From: Psychrobacter pasteurii
GTDB lineage: Bacteria > Pseudomonadota > Gammaproteobacteria > Pseudomonadales > Moraxellaceae
Length of the DNA: 35,451 nt
Reading direction: 5' to 3'
Assembly (NCBI RefSeq): GCF_900162815.1
Contig: NZ_FUGD01000099.1
Span: 1 to 35,451, forward strand
How positions within the stretch are numbered: the stretch's first letter is position 1; each line of letters begins with the position of its first letter. The notes below the pieces were generated by a model. The model searched no databases. It worked only from the letters and a program-made list of their open reading frames with translations, and was not told where the DNA came from. This document shows positions 16,973 to 26,741 of this stretch, one piece after another. The translations under genes were made by a program, and so were the position numbers.

Positions 16973-17893
16973 TTATTTAGAGGCTTGGTTTATCCAGTCA
17001 TAAAGGTCTTGATAAACTTGTTGGTTATCCTCTTCGTGTAATGGCTCATGGCGCATTAACGGATAAATCTGCTGGCTTAAGTGATTAAATCCTTGTTTTT
17101 TCATGCGTTTGGTTAGCTTGCGTATGCCTTTGCCCATATTACCAACAGGGTCGTTTTCCCCACTAATAAATAGCATAGGGAAGTTAGGGTCGATGGTCTC
17201 AGCCCAATTTTTGGTAAGACCTGTGTCCATTAGACTAAATAAAGTCCAAAATCCGTTGTTGGTAAAGTCAAAGCCACAAAGAGGGTCGCTTTCATATTCA
17301 GCCACTGCTGCTTGATTAAGCGATAACCAAGCAAAATCTGAGTCTGAAGTTTTATCTTTTAATTGAGCATTAAACATCTTACTCATGATAGTGGCAAAAG
17401 CAGGATTAGGGCGTTTAGGCTGTAACTGGTTAAGCACTTTAGCTATTGGTAAGGCAGCTTTAATTAACGGGTTGTAATCACTGCTGCCCATAATAATAGC
17501 GCCCGCAAACTCGCTGCTGTGCACTTGTAGCACGTTGCGCACTATAAATGAGCCCATTGAATGTCCCATAATAAAATGTGGCACATCGGGATACTGGCGC
17601 TTTAGAGTGTCGGCCATAATAATTACGTCTTTTAGCAAGGTTTGCACCGGATATGATTTAGAAAAATAGCCCAGTTCATCAGCATTATTAATACTGCGAC
17701 CATGTCCTAATTGATCATAGGTTAATACGGCAATATCCTGCTCAGCTAAGTACTGTGCAAACTTTTCATAACGGCCACTGTGCTCAGTCATGCCATGTAC
17801 AATTAATAAAGTCGCCTTTGCGGTATTCTTTGGGGTATATAAGGTGTTATGTAGTGAATGTACTTGATCGGACGACATAATAGTCTTAGCCAT
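16973..17893 (-). CDS. Alpha/beta hydrolase, monoacylglycerol lipase / lysophospholipase-like
   Basis: The 306-residue protein belongs to the serine aminopeptidase S33 / Hydrolase_4 group. It has LLIVHGMTEHSGRYEKFAQYL with the HG oxyanion motif, TYDQLGHGRS, and the nucleophile elbow GHSMG with Ser112. Asp248 (SGENDPVGN) and His282 (MRHEPLHEE) complete the catalytic triad. This set is typical of bacterial monoacylglycerol lipases and lysophospholipase L2-like enzymes. There is no signal peptide, so it is likely cytoplasmic. The exact ester substrate cannot be told. ATG at residue 6 is an alternative start. Confidence 0.85.
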   Translation of the reverse strand: MAKTIMSSDQVHSLHNTLYTPKNTAKATLLIVHGMTEHSGRYEKFAQYLAEQDIAVLTYDQLGHGRSINNADELGYFSKSYPVQTLLKDVIIMADTLKRQYPDVPHFIMGHSMGSFIVRNVLQVHSSEFAGAIIMGSSDYNPLIKAALPIAKVLNQLQPKRPNPAFATIMSKMFNAQLKDKTSDSDFAWLSLNQAAVAEYESDPLCGFDFTNNGFWTLFSLMDTGLTKNWAETIDPNFPMLFISGENDPVGNMGKGIRKLTKRMKKQGFNHLSQQIYPLMRHEPLHEEDNQQVYQDLYDWINQASK

Positions 17894-18256
17894 GATGAAT
17901 CCTTGTGAAGAGTTGTATTAAGTTTAATCAATGGGATGCGATTAGAGTACCACTATCGTGTTTTGTGGTTAAATTCGATTCATAGATAATTTGTATGTAA
18001 GAAAATCGTATATTAGTGATAGGTTTTAAGCATAAATTTATCGATATGGTGATAATATATGCTTATATTATGCACAAGGATAGTATAGCTTAAATGCAGA
18101 TTTTTTTTTAAAATCTACAGTCTTGAGATGTATCGTAATGTTAGAATATATGGTATAAATATTACTAATATATACACAAAGGCTCGATAGTCTTTAAAAC
18201 ACTCTCTCAGGTGAAATGATATTCACCTCTAGCCATAAAATTATAAGGATATAATT
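17894..18256. other. Divergent promoter region, hydrolase / TRAP operon
   Basis: This AT-rich 363-base stretch holds no gene. TGGTATAAA (18151-18159) is an extended -10 candidate for the TRAP operon without a good -35 box. A 7-bp perfect hairpin (AGGTGAA 18209-18215 with TTCACCT 18222-18228) lies 28 bases before the start codon, followed by the AAGGAT ribosome site. Confidence 0.5.
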
Positions 18257-19294
18257 ATGACAACTCTGTCATCTTTTAGCACGTTCTTGCTTTCCAAAAA
18301 ATCATTACTTGCCTCAGCTATTTTGTTGACTAGCTTAGGTATGAGTGCCTGTTCTGATCAAAAAAATGAAACCCCAGCAGGTAGCGATACAACTTCAGAA
18401 GCTGCCGCTGCAGATAAGCTGCAGACCAAATTTGTGACTATAGCTACAGGTGGCGCATCTGGTCCTTACAATATTATTGGGACCTCACTATCGGAAATTT
18501 ATGCCAAAACATTCGGAGTGAACTCAAAAACCCAAACTACAGGGGCATCGGTAGAAAATATTAATCTGTTGTCTCAGGGCAAAGTAGATATGGCGTTTGT
18601 CATGAGTGATGTCGTCACTGATGCAGTAGAAGGGGTAAATAATTTTACGGCACCGGTTACTAATATTCAGCAAATCGCTGTTTTATATCCTAACGTAATG
18701 CAAGTAGCAGCTGCAAAGAATTCAGGAATCAATACTCTTGAAGATCTCAGAGGTAAACGTATAGCCGTGGGCGATCAGGGCTCAGGAACAGAGGTCAATG
18801 CTAGAACACTTTTAGAAGAGTTCGGCATAACTTATGATGACATTACCGTTGATTATCTCAGCTTTGCTGAAGCTGCTGATGCGATGAAAGCTGGAAAAAT
18901 TGATGCTGCATTCTTTAATAGCGGCCTGCCAAACTCTTCAATAATGGAGCTTGAACAAGGCTTTGACCTAAAAATGGTAAGTGTTGACCAAGATAAACTC
19001 AAAGAAATTATCACTCGAAAGCCTTACTTTAATACTTTTGAAATTCCAACAGGTACTTACGGTAATGAAGAAGCTGTACCGACTGTAGCCATTATGAACG
19101 CACTGTTAGTTAGTTCTGACTTATCAGAAGAAGATGGCTATAAGCTAACAAAAGCTCTGTTTGATAACTTAGATGGTCTAAAGAATGCACACCAAGCTGC
19201 AGCTGCCATTAGTCTAGCGGATGCTCAGAAAGGTATGGTAGCACCTATGCACCCAGGGGCCAAAAAGTTCTATGATGAGCAGGCTAGTCAATAA
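18257..19294 (+). CDS. TAXI-family TRAP transporter substrate-binding lipoprotein
   Basis: The 345-residue protein is the periplasmic receptor of a TRAP-TAXI transporter. The N-terminal signal ends in lipobox LGMSAC (Cys32). The TAXI core begins FVTIATGGASGPYNIIGTSLSEIY and continues with TTGASVENINLLSQGKVDMAFVMSDV, LRGKRIAVGDQGSGTEVNARTLLE and KAGKIDAAFFNSGLPNSSI, all typical. Lipid anchoring is less common than a free receptor in this family. An AAGGAT ribosome site precedes ATG 18257. Its last 23 bases overlap the DUF1850 gene, so the three genes form one operon. The ligand is unknown; several TAXI systems bind dicarboxylates or amino acids. Confidence 0.9.
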   Translation: MTTLSSFSTFLLSKKSLLASAILLTSLGMSACSDQKNETPAGSDTTSEAAAADKLQTKFVTIATGGASGPYNIIGTSLSEIYAKTFGVNSKTQTTGASVENINLLSQGKVDMAFVMSDVVTDAVEGVNNFTAPVTNIQQIAVLYPNVMQVAAAKNSGINTLEDLRGKRIAVGDQGSGTEVNARTLLEEFGITYDDITVDYLSFAEAADAMKAGKIDAAFFNSGLPNSSIMELEQGFDLKMVSVDQDKLKEIITRKPYFNTFEIPTGTYGNEEAVPTVAIMNALLVSSDLSEEDGYKLTKALFDNLDGLKNAHQAAAAISLADAQKGMVAPMHPGAKKFYDEQASQ

Positions 19295-19796
19295 AATTAA
19301 TAAGGCATACCAATTACTATATGCAGGGGCAGTTGTACTGTCAGTTGTCTCTGCATTTTTTGTTTTTTTGTGGCGAGAAGAAGTTACAGAAGTTAGCACC
19401 GAGGGCAGGGTTTGCTATTTTAGTGAACCTAATTTTCAACTGCGGTGGATGCATTCTGTCGAAAAGCAGTGGTGGGAAGAGTGGTATCAGAATAAATCAA
19501 CCCATCTTCTACTAACTAAAACTTACTTTAAAGCCTTTGGGGCGGGAACACCTTCGACTGAGGAGGTAGAGATACAAAGTAGACCAGGCTTTATAGGGTA
19601 TAGAATTAACAGGGATTTCACACAGCTTAATTGGGTGGTTTCTAGATTAACCAAAGGCGAGCTGCACTATGGTGGACACAAGTTATTGATCTATCAGTGG
19701 GTGCCAGATTATTCAGAAGTCATTATCGCCCCTAAAAGCTACAGTGTGATAGATATATTAGAAAAGGACCATTGTAATGACTACTCACAAGGATGA
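19272..19796 (+). CDS. DUF1850 domain-containing protein of the TRAP-TAXI operon
   Basis: The 174-residue protein has one N-terminal membrane segment (about residues 12-30) and a soluble domain. FQLRWMHSVEKQWWEEWYQ and LLLTKTYFKAFGAGTPS are the conserved DUF1850 pattern, found between TAXI receptor and permease genes in many proteobacteria. It overlaps the receptor gene by 23 bases and the permease gene by 20, which suggests coupled translation; ATG at codon 2 is an equally possible start. Its role is unknown; the context suggests an accessory subunit on the periplasmic side. Confidence 0.83.
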   Translation: MMSRLVNKINKAYQLLYAGAVVLSVVSAFFVFLWREEVTEVSTEGRVCYFSEPNFQLRWMHSVEKQWWEEWYQNKSTHLLLTKTYFKAFGAGTPSTEEVEIQSRPGFIGYRINRDFTQLNWVVSRLTKGELHYGGHKLLIYQWVPDYSEVIIAPKSYSVIDILEKDHCNDYSQG

Positions 19797-21783
19797 GCAC
19801 AGTAGTGATCAGGTAAGTAAAGAGATATTAGAAAAATATGATCGAGAATCCATTACTCGTCATTTAACTGAAGGGCCGGTTAAATACTTTATCGCAGCTA
19901 TTTGTATCTTATATTCATTATTTCATCTATATATTACCTTTAACCCCATGCCGGCTTTACTACAAAGGGCGGTACACGTAGGGGTAGGATTTGGCTTAAT
20001 ATTTTTGATCTTTCCAGCCACTAAATCTAGTAGCCGGAAAAAAGTGGCCTGGTATGACTGGATATGGTTGCTGCTATCTTTATCTGGTGTCGCTTATCTT
20101 TTTTATTCCTATCAAGATATTGTCACATCTCGTGGGGGTATGGCCAATCAAGTCGATATTATATTCTCAATTATAACTGTGATTTGTGTGTTAGAAGGTA
20201 GCCGGCGCATTACAGGCTTCATTCTACCGTTGTTAGCAGGTATCTTTTTAGCTTATCCCTTCATCAGCCATCTAGACTTTATGCCAGATAGACTACTGAC
20301 TCGTCCTTATGATATGGGGGATATTTTTGGTCAGCTGTTTTTAAAAACGGAAGGTTTATACTCAACAGCCATCGGTGCATCAGTTACTTTTATCTTCTTA
20401 TTTATATTATTTGGAGCTTTTTTAGCACGATCTGGTATGGGGCAGTTGTTTAACGATTTAGCTCTGGCGTTAGCTGGTCATAAACAAGGTGGGCCAGCCA
20501 AGGTAGCAGTACTCTCCAGTGGTTTTATGGGTAGTATCAATGGCTCTGCATTATCCAATGTGGTAAGTACAGGAGCATTTACAATTCCACTAATGAAAAG
20601 AGTGGGCTATCACAAGAATTTCGCAGGCGCGGTAGAAGCCAGCGCATCAGTAGGGGGGCAGATATTACCGCCTATTATGGGGGCAAGTGCTTTCATTATG
20701 GCAGAAACCACTGGGGTGAAATATGGAACCATTGCATTGGCTGCCTTATTGCCAGCAGTTCTTTATTATCTTGGAGTAATTGCTCAGGTACACTTTAGAG
20801 CCGGGCGTCGAGATTTGAAGGGGATTGCTAAAGAGAGCTTGCCTCGTGTTAAAGAAGTGATGAAAGTTCGGGGCCATATGCTGTTGCCCATTGTATTTCT
20901 TATCACGCTATTGATGAAAAACGTTCCCGTGGGTTATGCCGCAGCCTATACTATTGGGTTTACTGTCTTAATTAGTATGCTACGCCCAGAGACGCGTATG
21001 AGTGTTAAGGATATCTTAGGAGCTTTAGAAGATGGTGCTCGTCAATCTCTTGCAGTTATGGCTGCTTGTGCGGTAGTAGGTGTCATTATTGGTGTGGTGA
21101 GCTTAACTAGCTTTGGTACAGTCATGACATCATCGATTGTTACCTTAGGAGCTGGCTCGTTATTCTTAACTTTAATATTAACGATGCTAGCCTCTATGGT
21201 ATTAGGTATGGGGCTGCCTTCTATCCCAGCGTATATCATTACTGCGACTATGGCTGCTCCAGCATTAGCGGGCTTTGATATTCCTATTTTAGCGGCGCAC
21301 ATGTTTGTATTTTACTTTGGTATCTTTGCCAATATTACACCGCCTGTTTGTTTGGCTGCTTTTGCCGGTGCGGGTATTGCTGGTGGCGACCCCATGAAAA
21401 CTGGGTTTCAATCTCTAAAGTTAGCATTAGCAGGATTTATCGTACCGTTTATGTTTATTTATAATCCAACAATGCTAATGATTGATCCAACAGGGTTAGC
21501 GGTTACTGCCAAAGAATTTCCTTTGCCACCTATTATGGATATTGCTATCGTAGTGCTGACTTCAATCACTGGTATTATTGGGTTAAGTGCAGCTGTTGAG
21601 GGTTACTTTAGGGGGTTGATGAATGCAGTAACGCGTGTAATTTTAGCGGCTGGTGCCTTGTTACTTATCTACCCTGAAACAATGACTGATATTATTGGTG
21701 GTGTTATTGTACTAGGTATTTTTGCTTTAAATATGAAAGCCAATAAGTCTAACAATAAGCCTGTTCAAGTAACCACTTTATAG
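19777..21783 (+). CDS. TRAP transporter permease, fused small and large subunits (4TM/12TM)
   Basis: At 668 residues this is the fused DctQ-DctM permease characteristic of TRAP-TAXI systems. After a soluble head of about 35 residues, four hydrophobic segments (roughly 37-160) form the small-subunit part. The large DctM-like part follows with GAFLARSGMGQLFNDLALALAGHKQGGPAKVAVLSSGFMGSINGSA, SASVGGQILPPIMGASAFIMAE and MGLPSIPAYIITATMAAPAL, where the IPAYI and NITPPVCLAAFAGAGIAG motifs are hallmarks. It would carry the receptor's ligand inward using an ion gradient. AGGACC precedes ATG 19777. A strong terminator shared with lipA follows. Confidence 0.92.
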   Translation: MTTHKDEHSSDQVSKEILEKYDRESITRHLTEGPVKYFIAAICILYSLFHLYITFNPMPALLQRAVHVGVGFGLIFLIFPATKSSSRKKVAWYDWIWLLLSLSGVAYLFYSYQDIVTSRGGMANQVDIIFSIITVICVLEGSRRITGFILPLLAGIFLAYPFISHLDFMPDRLLTRPYDMGDIFGQLFLKTEGLYSTAIGASVTFIFLFILFGAFLARSGMGQLFNDLALALAGHKQGGPAKVAVLSSGFMGSINGSALSNVVSTGAFTIPLMKRVGYHKNFAGAVEASASVGGQILPPIMGASAFIMAETTGVKYGTIALAALLPAVLYYLGVIAQVHFRAGRRDLKGIAKESLPRVKEVMKVRGHMLLPIVFLITLLMKNVPVGYAAAYTIGFTVLISMLRPETRMSVKDILGALEDGARQSLAVMAACAVVGVIIGVVSLTSFGTVMTSSIVTLGAGSLFLTLILTMLASMVLGMGLPSIPAYIITATMAAPALAGFDIPILAAHMFVFYFGIFANITPPVCLAAFAGAGIAGGDPMKTGFQSLKLALAGFIVPFMFIYNPTMLMIDPTGLAVTAKEFPLPPIMDIAIVVLTSITGIIGLSAAVEGYFRGLMNAVTRVILAAGALLLIYPETMTDIIGGVIVLGIFALNMKANKSNNKPVQVTTL

Positions 21784-21802
21784 TTAAGCACTTATTATGC
21801 AC

Positions 21803-21834
21803 AAAAAAAGGAAGCCAATCGGCTTCCTTTTTTA
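21803..21834. terminator. Bidirectional terminator, TRAP operon / lipA
   Basis: A 13-bp stem (AAAAAAGGAAGCC 21804-21816 with 21821-21833, AATC loop) has A and T runs on its two sides and sits between the convergent permease and lipA genes. Confidence 0.9.
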
Positions 21835-21889
21835 TTCAACACTATCTGAATTTAAATAGCTACTTAGCTAATAATTCGATGGGGATAGA

Positions 21890-22942
21890 TTAACAACCCA
21901 GTCTCTTACCTTCAGCTTCAGCAGCCAAAGCTTTTTTACTACGGATAGGTGCTGGGCAGTCTTCACCATAGTATTGACGATCGGCGAAGTAGCTTGAGCG
22001 AACCATAGGGCCGGCCCAAATACTAAAGAAGCCAATTTTTTTGCCATAATCCATGTAACGCTGGAACTCGTCTGGATGCACATAACGATCCACTGGGGCA
22101 TGGTTTTTACTAGGTTGTAGGTACTGACCAATAGTAATCATGTCCACATCATGTGCTTTTAGATCGTCAAGTAGGGCATAAACCTCTTCTTCCGTCTCAC
22201 CAAGGCCAACCATAAATCCGCACTTAGTTGCGATGTCTGGACGACGTGCTTTGTACTGTTTTAGCAAGTCTAGTGAGTGTTGGTAGTCAGAACCTGGACG
22301 GAACGCTTTATACAAACGAGGTACCGTTTCAATGTTGTGGTTAAATACATCAGGAGCGGTTTCTGTTAATAAGTCTAAAGCTATTTCCATACGGCCACGG
22401 AAATCAGGTACTAAGATCTCAATTAAGCAGTTTGGGCTTAATGCTTTTGACTCATTAATCACATCAACAAAGTGCTGAGCGCCGCCGTCTTTTAAATCAT
22501 CACGGTCAACTGAAGTGATAACTGCATATTTAAGACCTAAGCCTTGGATGGTCTCAGCGGTATGGCGTGGCTCATCTTTATCTAGCTCATTTGGGCGGCC
22601 ATGTGCCACATCACAAAATGGGCAGCGACGGGTACAGATATCACCCATAATCATAAAGGTAGCGGTACCATCACCGAAGCACTGCGGTAGGTTTGGGCAG
22701 GCTGCTTCTTCACACACTGTGTACAGCTTTTGCTTACGTAAAGTCTTTTTGATGCGATCAACTTCAGCAGGTGACGACATCTTAACGCGAATCCAATCTG
22801 GCTTCTTCGGCGCTTCTACCGTAGGGATTACCTTAATTGGGATACGAGCTACTTTGTCATAGCCACGAAGTTTTTCACCTTTAACCGCTTTCTTTGGTTT
22901 TGGTGGGGCTGCTGGCACGAAAGTTTGCACTGTAGTTGTCAT
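21890..22942 (-). CDS. lipA: Lipoyl synthase
   Basis: LipA inserts two sulfurs into protein-bound octanoyl groups to make lipoate. It is 350 residues, slightly longer than E. coli LipA (321) because of a Lys/Pro-rich N-terminus. Both iron-sulfur clusters are visible: the auxiliary one at Cys77, Cys82 and Cys88 ([12 protein letters not shown]), which is sacrificed as sulfur donor, and the radical-SAM one at Cys103, Cys107 and Cys110 (CTRRCPFC). [11 protein letters not shown] and the C-terminal RSSYFADR serine motif are also present. lipB, the usual partner, is not adjacent. Confidence 0.97.
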   Translation of the reverse strand: MTTTVQTFVPAAPPKPKKAVKGEKLRGYDKVARIPIKVIPTVEAPKKPDWIRVKMSSPAEVDRIKKTLRKQKLYTVCEEAACPNLPQCFGDGTATFMIMGDICTRRCPFCDVAHGRPNELDKDEPRHTAETIQGLGLKYAVITSVDRDDLKDGGAQHFVDVINESKALSPNCLIEILVPDFRGRMEIALDLLTETAPDVFNHNIETVPRLYKAFRPGSDYQHSLDLLKQYKARRPDIATKCGFMVGLGETEEEVYALLDDLKAHDVDMITIGQYLQPSKNHAPVDRYVHPDEFQRYMDYGKKIGFFSIWAGPMVRSSYFADRQYYGEDCPAPIRSKKALAAEAEGKRLGC

Positions 22943-23089
22943 AATCAGCTTCTGTCCTAACCCTTGATAATATTAGGGTTTATTAGTTATTCAAAATATA
23001 AAAATGAGTGATCGTATTATATCAGATATTAGGCTAAACGCGGAGAATTCAACCCGATAACAGCAGCAAGATAATCTTCACCCAACTGA

Positions 23090-23500
23090 CTAGAGTGAGT
23101 CATCATCTAAATCAATGCCCAGTTCAGTTAAAGCTTCTATAGCGGCTCGGAATGCTTCTTGGGTAGCAGGCGCGCCGCAATAAGGCAGGCTGTGCATCAG
23201 TACTTCACGAATCTCCGCCACAGTTGCCCCATTATTAATTGCCCCTCGGACATGGCCTTTTAATTCATTGGGGCTTTTTTGAGCGATTAAAAAGGCTAGG
23301 GTAATTAGCGAGCGGTATTTATGAGGCAATACTTCATCATCTTGCCAAGTGCTGCCCCAAGCATGCTCGATAATCCAATCTTGAAGAGGCTGGGTAAAAG
23401 CAGTGGCCGAATTTAAAGAACGCTGTACATGAGACTCACCCATAACTTTAGTGCGTACTTTTAGTCCATTTTGATAAGAGTCACTTTTATTGTCTGCCAT
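23090..23500 (-). CDS. Carboxymuconolactone decarboxylase family protein (PcaC-like)
   Basis: The 136-residue protein closely follows PcaC: HAWGSTWQDDEVLPHKYRSLITLAFL, GHVRGAINNGATVAEIREVLMHSLPYCGAPATQEAFRAA. PcaC turns 4-carboxymuconolactone into 3-oxoadipate enol-lactone in protocatechuate breakdown. It lacks the CxxC pair of AhpD-type peroxidase members, so a decarboxylase or a relative is more likely than a thiol enzyme. No other pca gene is near, so the function is not settled. A clear AGGA ribosome site precedes the ATG. Confidence 0.8.
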   Translation of the reverse strand: MADNKSDSYQNGLKVRTKVMGESHVQRSLNSATAFTQPLQDWIIEHAWGSTWQDDEVLPHKYRSLITLAFLIAQKSPNELKGHVRGAINNGATVAEIREVLMHSLPYCGAPATQEAFRAAIEALTELGIDLDDDSL

Positions 23501-23757
23501 AAGTGTATTCCTGTTAATAAAAAAAAGGAGTGAGCTGATATGGCTTTAAACAGGCCAGTCAGTCTCATGTTACTTAGTTTAATTATTATAGCTTAAGAAA
23601 AGAGTAGCCTAATAAGTTATCCAGAAATTTAGCCGATATTTTCGCTGCTGCCCGTTACCATAACAAATTATCGCCACAAGGCATTGAGTTATAGTACATA
23701 TTTCTAAAATAAATGTTCGATATGGCCTTAAAAAGTAAAGGGTTTGCAGTTTGGTGA

Positions 23758-23786
23758 TTAACTTTTTGAGCGTTTTAGGCTATATT
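23758..23786 (+). promoter_or_regulatory. Candidate acnB promoter
   Basis: TTAACT (23758-23763) and TATATT (23781-23786) are 17 bases apart, matching 4/6 and 5/6 of the sigma-70 consensus. Transcription would start near 23793, giving a leader of about 130 bases. Confidence 0.45.
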
Positions 23787-23813
23787 AGTGCCGAGAGTTA
23801 AACCCACCTGCAA

Positions 23814-23887
23814 GGTACTGGCAGCCACCACAAAATTCTACTGTTAATATTGACTGATAACAGTAACTAAATCCTGTGGCAGCTACC
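23814..23887 (+). promoter_or_regulatory. Nested hairpin in the acnB leader
   Basis: Three helices nest in order: GGTA (23814-23817) with TACC (23884-23887), CCACA (23828-23832) with TGTGG (23875-23879), and TACTGTTA (23839-23846) with TAACAGTA (23858-23865). All are exact matches. It ends about 35 bases before the acnB start, so it could affect translation or mRNA stability. It matches no element I can name. Confidence 0.45.
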
Positions 23888-23922
23888 GAACCTGCGTAAA
23901 ATAATGAAAGAGGACGCTTATT

Positions 23923-26526
23923 GTGTTAGACGCATATCGTAAACATGTCGAAGAACGTGCCCAACTTGGTACAGTGCCATTACCACTATCTGAGCACCAG
24001 ACTGCCGATTTAGTTGAGCTGTTAAAAAACCCACCAGCGGGTGAAGAAGAGTTCTTAATGGACTTATTGGTTAACCGTGTACCAGCGGGTGTTGACCAAG
24101 CAGCTTACGTTAAAGCGGCGTTCTTAGCAGCTATCGTAAAAGGTGAAGCGACTTCACCGCTAATCGATAAGAAAAAAGCGGTTGATATCTTAGGCACTAT
24201 GCAAGGTGGTTATAACGTATTACCTTTAGTAGAAGCGTTAGATGATGCTGACGTGGCTGAAAACGCAGCAGCAGCACTTAAGAAAACCCTATTGGTATTC
24301 GACGCATTCAATGACGTTACTGAAAAAGCAGAAGCGGGTAACGAGAAAGCTAAAGAAGTTGTTCAGTCATGGGCTGACGCAGAATGGTTCTTAGAGCGTC
24401 CAGAAGTACCTCAAAAAACAACTTACACTGCGTTCAAAGTAACGGGTGAAACCAACACTGACGACCTATCTCCAGCACAAGACGCATGGAGCCGTCCAGA
24501 CATCCCACTACACTCATTAGCAATGCACAAAAACTCTCGTGATGGCATCCAAGCTGACGAAGAGGGTGTACGTGGCCCAATGAAGCTTATCGAAGAACTT
24601 AAAGAAAAAGGCCATCCATTAGCTTATGTTGGTGACGTAGTAGGTACAGGTTCTAGCCGTAAATCAGCGACTAACTCAGTACTATGGTTAATGGGCGATG
24701 ATATCCCTAACGTACCAAACAAACGTGCTGGTGGCTTAGTATTAGGTGGCAAAATCGCTCCTATCTTCTTTAACACTATGGAAGACTCAGGCGCTCTACC
24801 TATCGAGAACGTTGCTGTTGATAACATCGATATGGGTGATGTATTTGACATCTATCCACACGAAGGCAAAATCACTAAGCATGATTCTGACGAAGTACTG
24901 TCTACTTTTGAGCTAAACTCAAACACACTTCTTGACGAAGTTCGTGCTGGTGGTCGTATTCCATTAATCGTAGGCCGCGCTTTAACTAACCGTGCCCGTG
25001 ATTACTTAGGCCTAGAGCATTCAGAAGTATTCGCTAAGCCAGAACAACCAGAAGCTTCAGACAAGGGCTTCACTCTAGCTCAGAAGATGGTTGGTAAAGC
25101 TTGTGGTATGGAAGGCGTACGTCCAGGTATGTACTGTGAGCCTAAGATGACTACAGTTGGTTCGCAAGACACCACTGGTCCTATGACTCGTGACGAACTA
25201 AAAGACTTAGCTTGCTTAGGTTTCCAAGCAGACCTAGTGATGCAGTCTTTCTGTCACACAGCCGCTTATCCAAAGCCAGTTGACGTTGAAACTCAGCACA
25301 CACTACCTGACTTCATCATGAACCGTGGCGGTGTAAGCTTACGTCCAGGTGACGGTATCATTCACTCATGGCTAAACCGTATGCTTCTTCCAGATACCGT
25401 TGGTACTGGTGGTGACTCGCATACTCGTTTCCCAATGGGTATCTCATTCCCAGCAGGTTCTGGTCTGGTTGCGTTCGCAGCAGCGACTGGTGTTATGCCA
25501 CTAGATATGCCTGAGTCTGTCCGTGTTCGTTTCGTTGGTGAGCGTCAGCCTGGTATCACTCTACGTGACCTAGTACACGCTATTCCATTACAAGCGATTA
25601 AAGAAGGTTACTTAACTGTTGATAAGAAAGGTAAAATCAACGAGTTTAACGGCCGTATCTTAGAGATTGAAGGTCTAGAAGACTTAACTGTTGAGCAGGC
25701 GTTCGAATTATCAGACGCATCAGCTGAGCGTAGTGCTGCTGGTTGTACTATCACTTTATCTGAAGAGTCAGTAACTGAGTACTTAAACTCTAACATCACA
25801 CTACTTAAGTGGATGATCTCTGAAGGTTATGGCGATGCTCGTACTCTAAGCCGTCGTATCGAAGCAATGCAAGAGTGGTTGAAGAACCCAAGCTTAATGC
25901 GTGCTGACGAAGATGCAGAATACGCTATCGATATGACCATCGATATGAGCCAAATCAAAGAGCCAGTACTATGCTGCCCGAACGATCCAGATGATGCTAA
26001 AACACTATCTGACGTAGCTGGCGACAAGATTGATGAAGTATTCATCGGTTCTTGTATGACTAACATCGGTCACTTCCGTGCTGCTGGTAAACTACTGCAA
26101 GAAGTACCTGCAGGAAGCCTTAAAACTCGTCTATGGATTGCACCACCAACTAAGATGGATGCACGCCTATTGATGGAAGAAGGTTACTACAACACTTACG
26201 CTCAAGCTGGCGCACGTACTGAAATGCCAGGTTGTTCACTATGTATGGGTAACCAAGCACGTATTGCTCCAAACTCTACTGCGGTATCTACCTCTACTCG
26301 TAACTTCCCGAACCGTCTAGGTCAAGGTGCTAACGTATACCTAGCATCAGCAGAGCTAGCAGCAGTTGCAGCTGTACTTGGTAAGCTACCAACTAACGAA
26401 GAATATCAGCAGTACGCTGGCATGCTAAACAGCATGGGTGACGAAGTATATCGTTACATGAACTTCGATCAGATGGAAGAGTACACTGAAGAAGCAGATA
26501 AAATTAACGTAGCTCAACTGTCATAA
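23923..26526 (+). CDS. acnB: Aconitate hydratase B
   Basis: AcnB interconverts citrate and isocitrate in the TCA cycle and is usually bifunctional (2-methylisocitrate dehydratase). It is 867 residues against 865 in E. coli and begins with GTG as [14 protein letters not shown], close to the E. coli N-terminus, with AGAGGA upstream. The iron-sulfur ligands are Cys711 ([10 protein letters not shown]), Cys771 and Cys774 (CSLCMGNQ). The N-terminal HEAT-like domain, absent from AcnA, is present. AcnB apo-protein is known to bind mRNA in enterobacteria. Codon use looks strongly biased (GGT, CGT, AAC), as expected for a highly expressed gene. It has its own terminator. Confidence 0.97.
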   Translation: MLDAYRKHVEERAQLGTVPLPLSEHQTADLVELLKNPPAGEEEFLMDLLVNRVPAGVDQAAYVKAAFLAAIVKGEATSPLIDKKKAVDILGTMQGGYNVLPLVEALDDADVAENAAAALKKTLLVFDAFNDVTEKAEAGNEKAKEVVQSWADAEWFLERPEVPQKTTYTAFKVTGETNTDDLSPAQDAWSRPDIPLHSLAMHKNSRDGIQADEEGVRGPMKLIEELKEKGHPLAYVGDVVGTGSSRKSATNSVLWLMGDDIPNVPNKRAGGLVLGGKIAPIFFNTMEDSGALPIENVAVDNIDMGDVFDIYPHEGKITKHDSDEVLSTFELNSNTLLDEVRAGGRIPLIVGRALTNRARDYLGLEHSEVFAKPEQPEASDKGFTLAQKMVGKACGMEGVRPGMYCEPKMTTVGSQDTTGPMTRDELKDLACLGFQADLVMQSFCHTAAYPKPVDVETQHTLPDFIMNRGGVSLRPGDGIIHSWLNRMLLPDTVGTGGDSHTRFPMGISFPAGSGLVAFAAATGVMPLDMPESVRVRFVGERQPGITLRDLVHAIPLQAIKEGYLTVDKKGKINEFNGRILEIEGLEDLTVEQAFELSDASAERSAAGCTITLSEESVTEYLNSNITLLKWMISEGYGDARTLSRRIEAMQEWLKNPSLMRADEDAEYAIDMTIDMSQIKEPVLCCPNDPDDAKTLSDVAGDKIDEVFIGSCMTNIGHFRAAGKLLQEVPAGSLKTRLWIAPPTKMDARLLMEEGYYNTYAQAGARTEMPGCSLCMGNQARIAPNSTAVSTSTRNFPNRLGQGANVYLASAELAAVAAVLGKLPTNEEYQQYAGMLNSMGDEVYRYMNFDQMEEYTEEADKINVAQLS

Positions 26527-26560
26527 GTTGATGTACTAAACGTTTAGTTTTAGCTGAACA

Positions 26561-26597
26561 AAAGACCCCGTATCCTAGGATACGGGGTCTTTTTTTA
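26561..26597 (+). terminator. Strong terminator of acnB
   Basis: A 15-bp perfect stem (26561-26575 with 26578-26592, core GACCCCGTATCC) is followed by a run of T. Confidence 0.94.
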
Positions 26598-26741
26598 AAG
26601 GCTTTAGAGCAATAGTTACAATTGGTGCTAGACGCATGAATGGCCGGTTCTATATACTGGTAACTATAATAATTATATTAAATGCTGGCTGGCATTATAA
26701 AAATATCAACCCACCCAATAACGTTATAAAAAGAGAGCGAT

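Larger units (their letters stand above)
23501..23922. other. Upstream region of acnB
   Basis: No gene is visible in these 422 bases. The half nearest acnB contains a candidate promoter (23758-23786) and a nested hairpin (23814-23887) in the predicted leader. Confidence 0.55.

Noticed and set aside
24624..24851. Reverse-strand open frames within acnB and other large genes.
   Set aside because: They are shadows of well-supported genes in opposite frames without ribosome sites or family motifs.
26535..26548. Palindrome ACTAAACGTTTAGT just after acnB.
   Set aside because: It is AT-rich and sits right before a strong terminator; no independent role is suggested.
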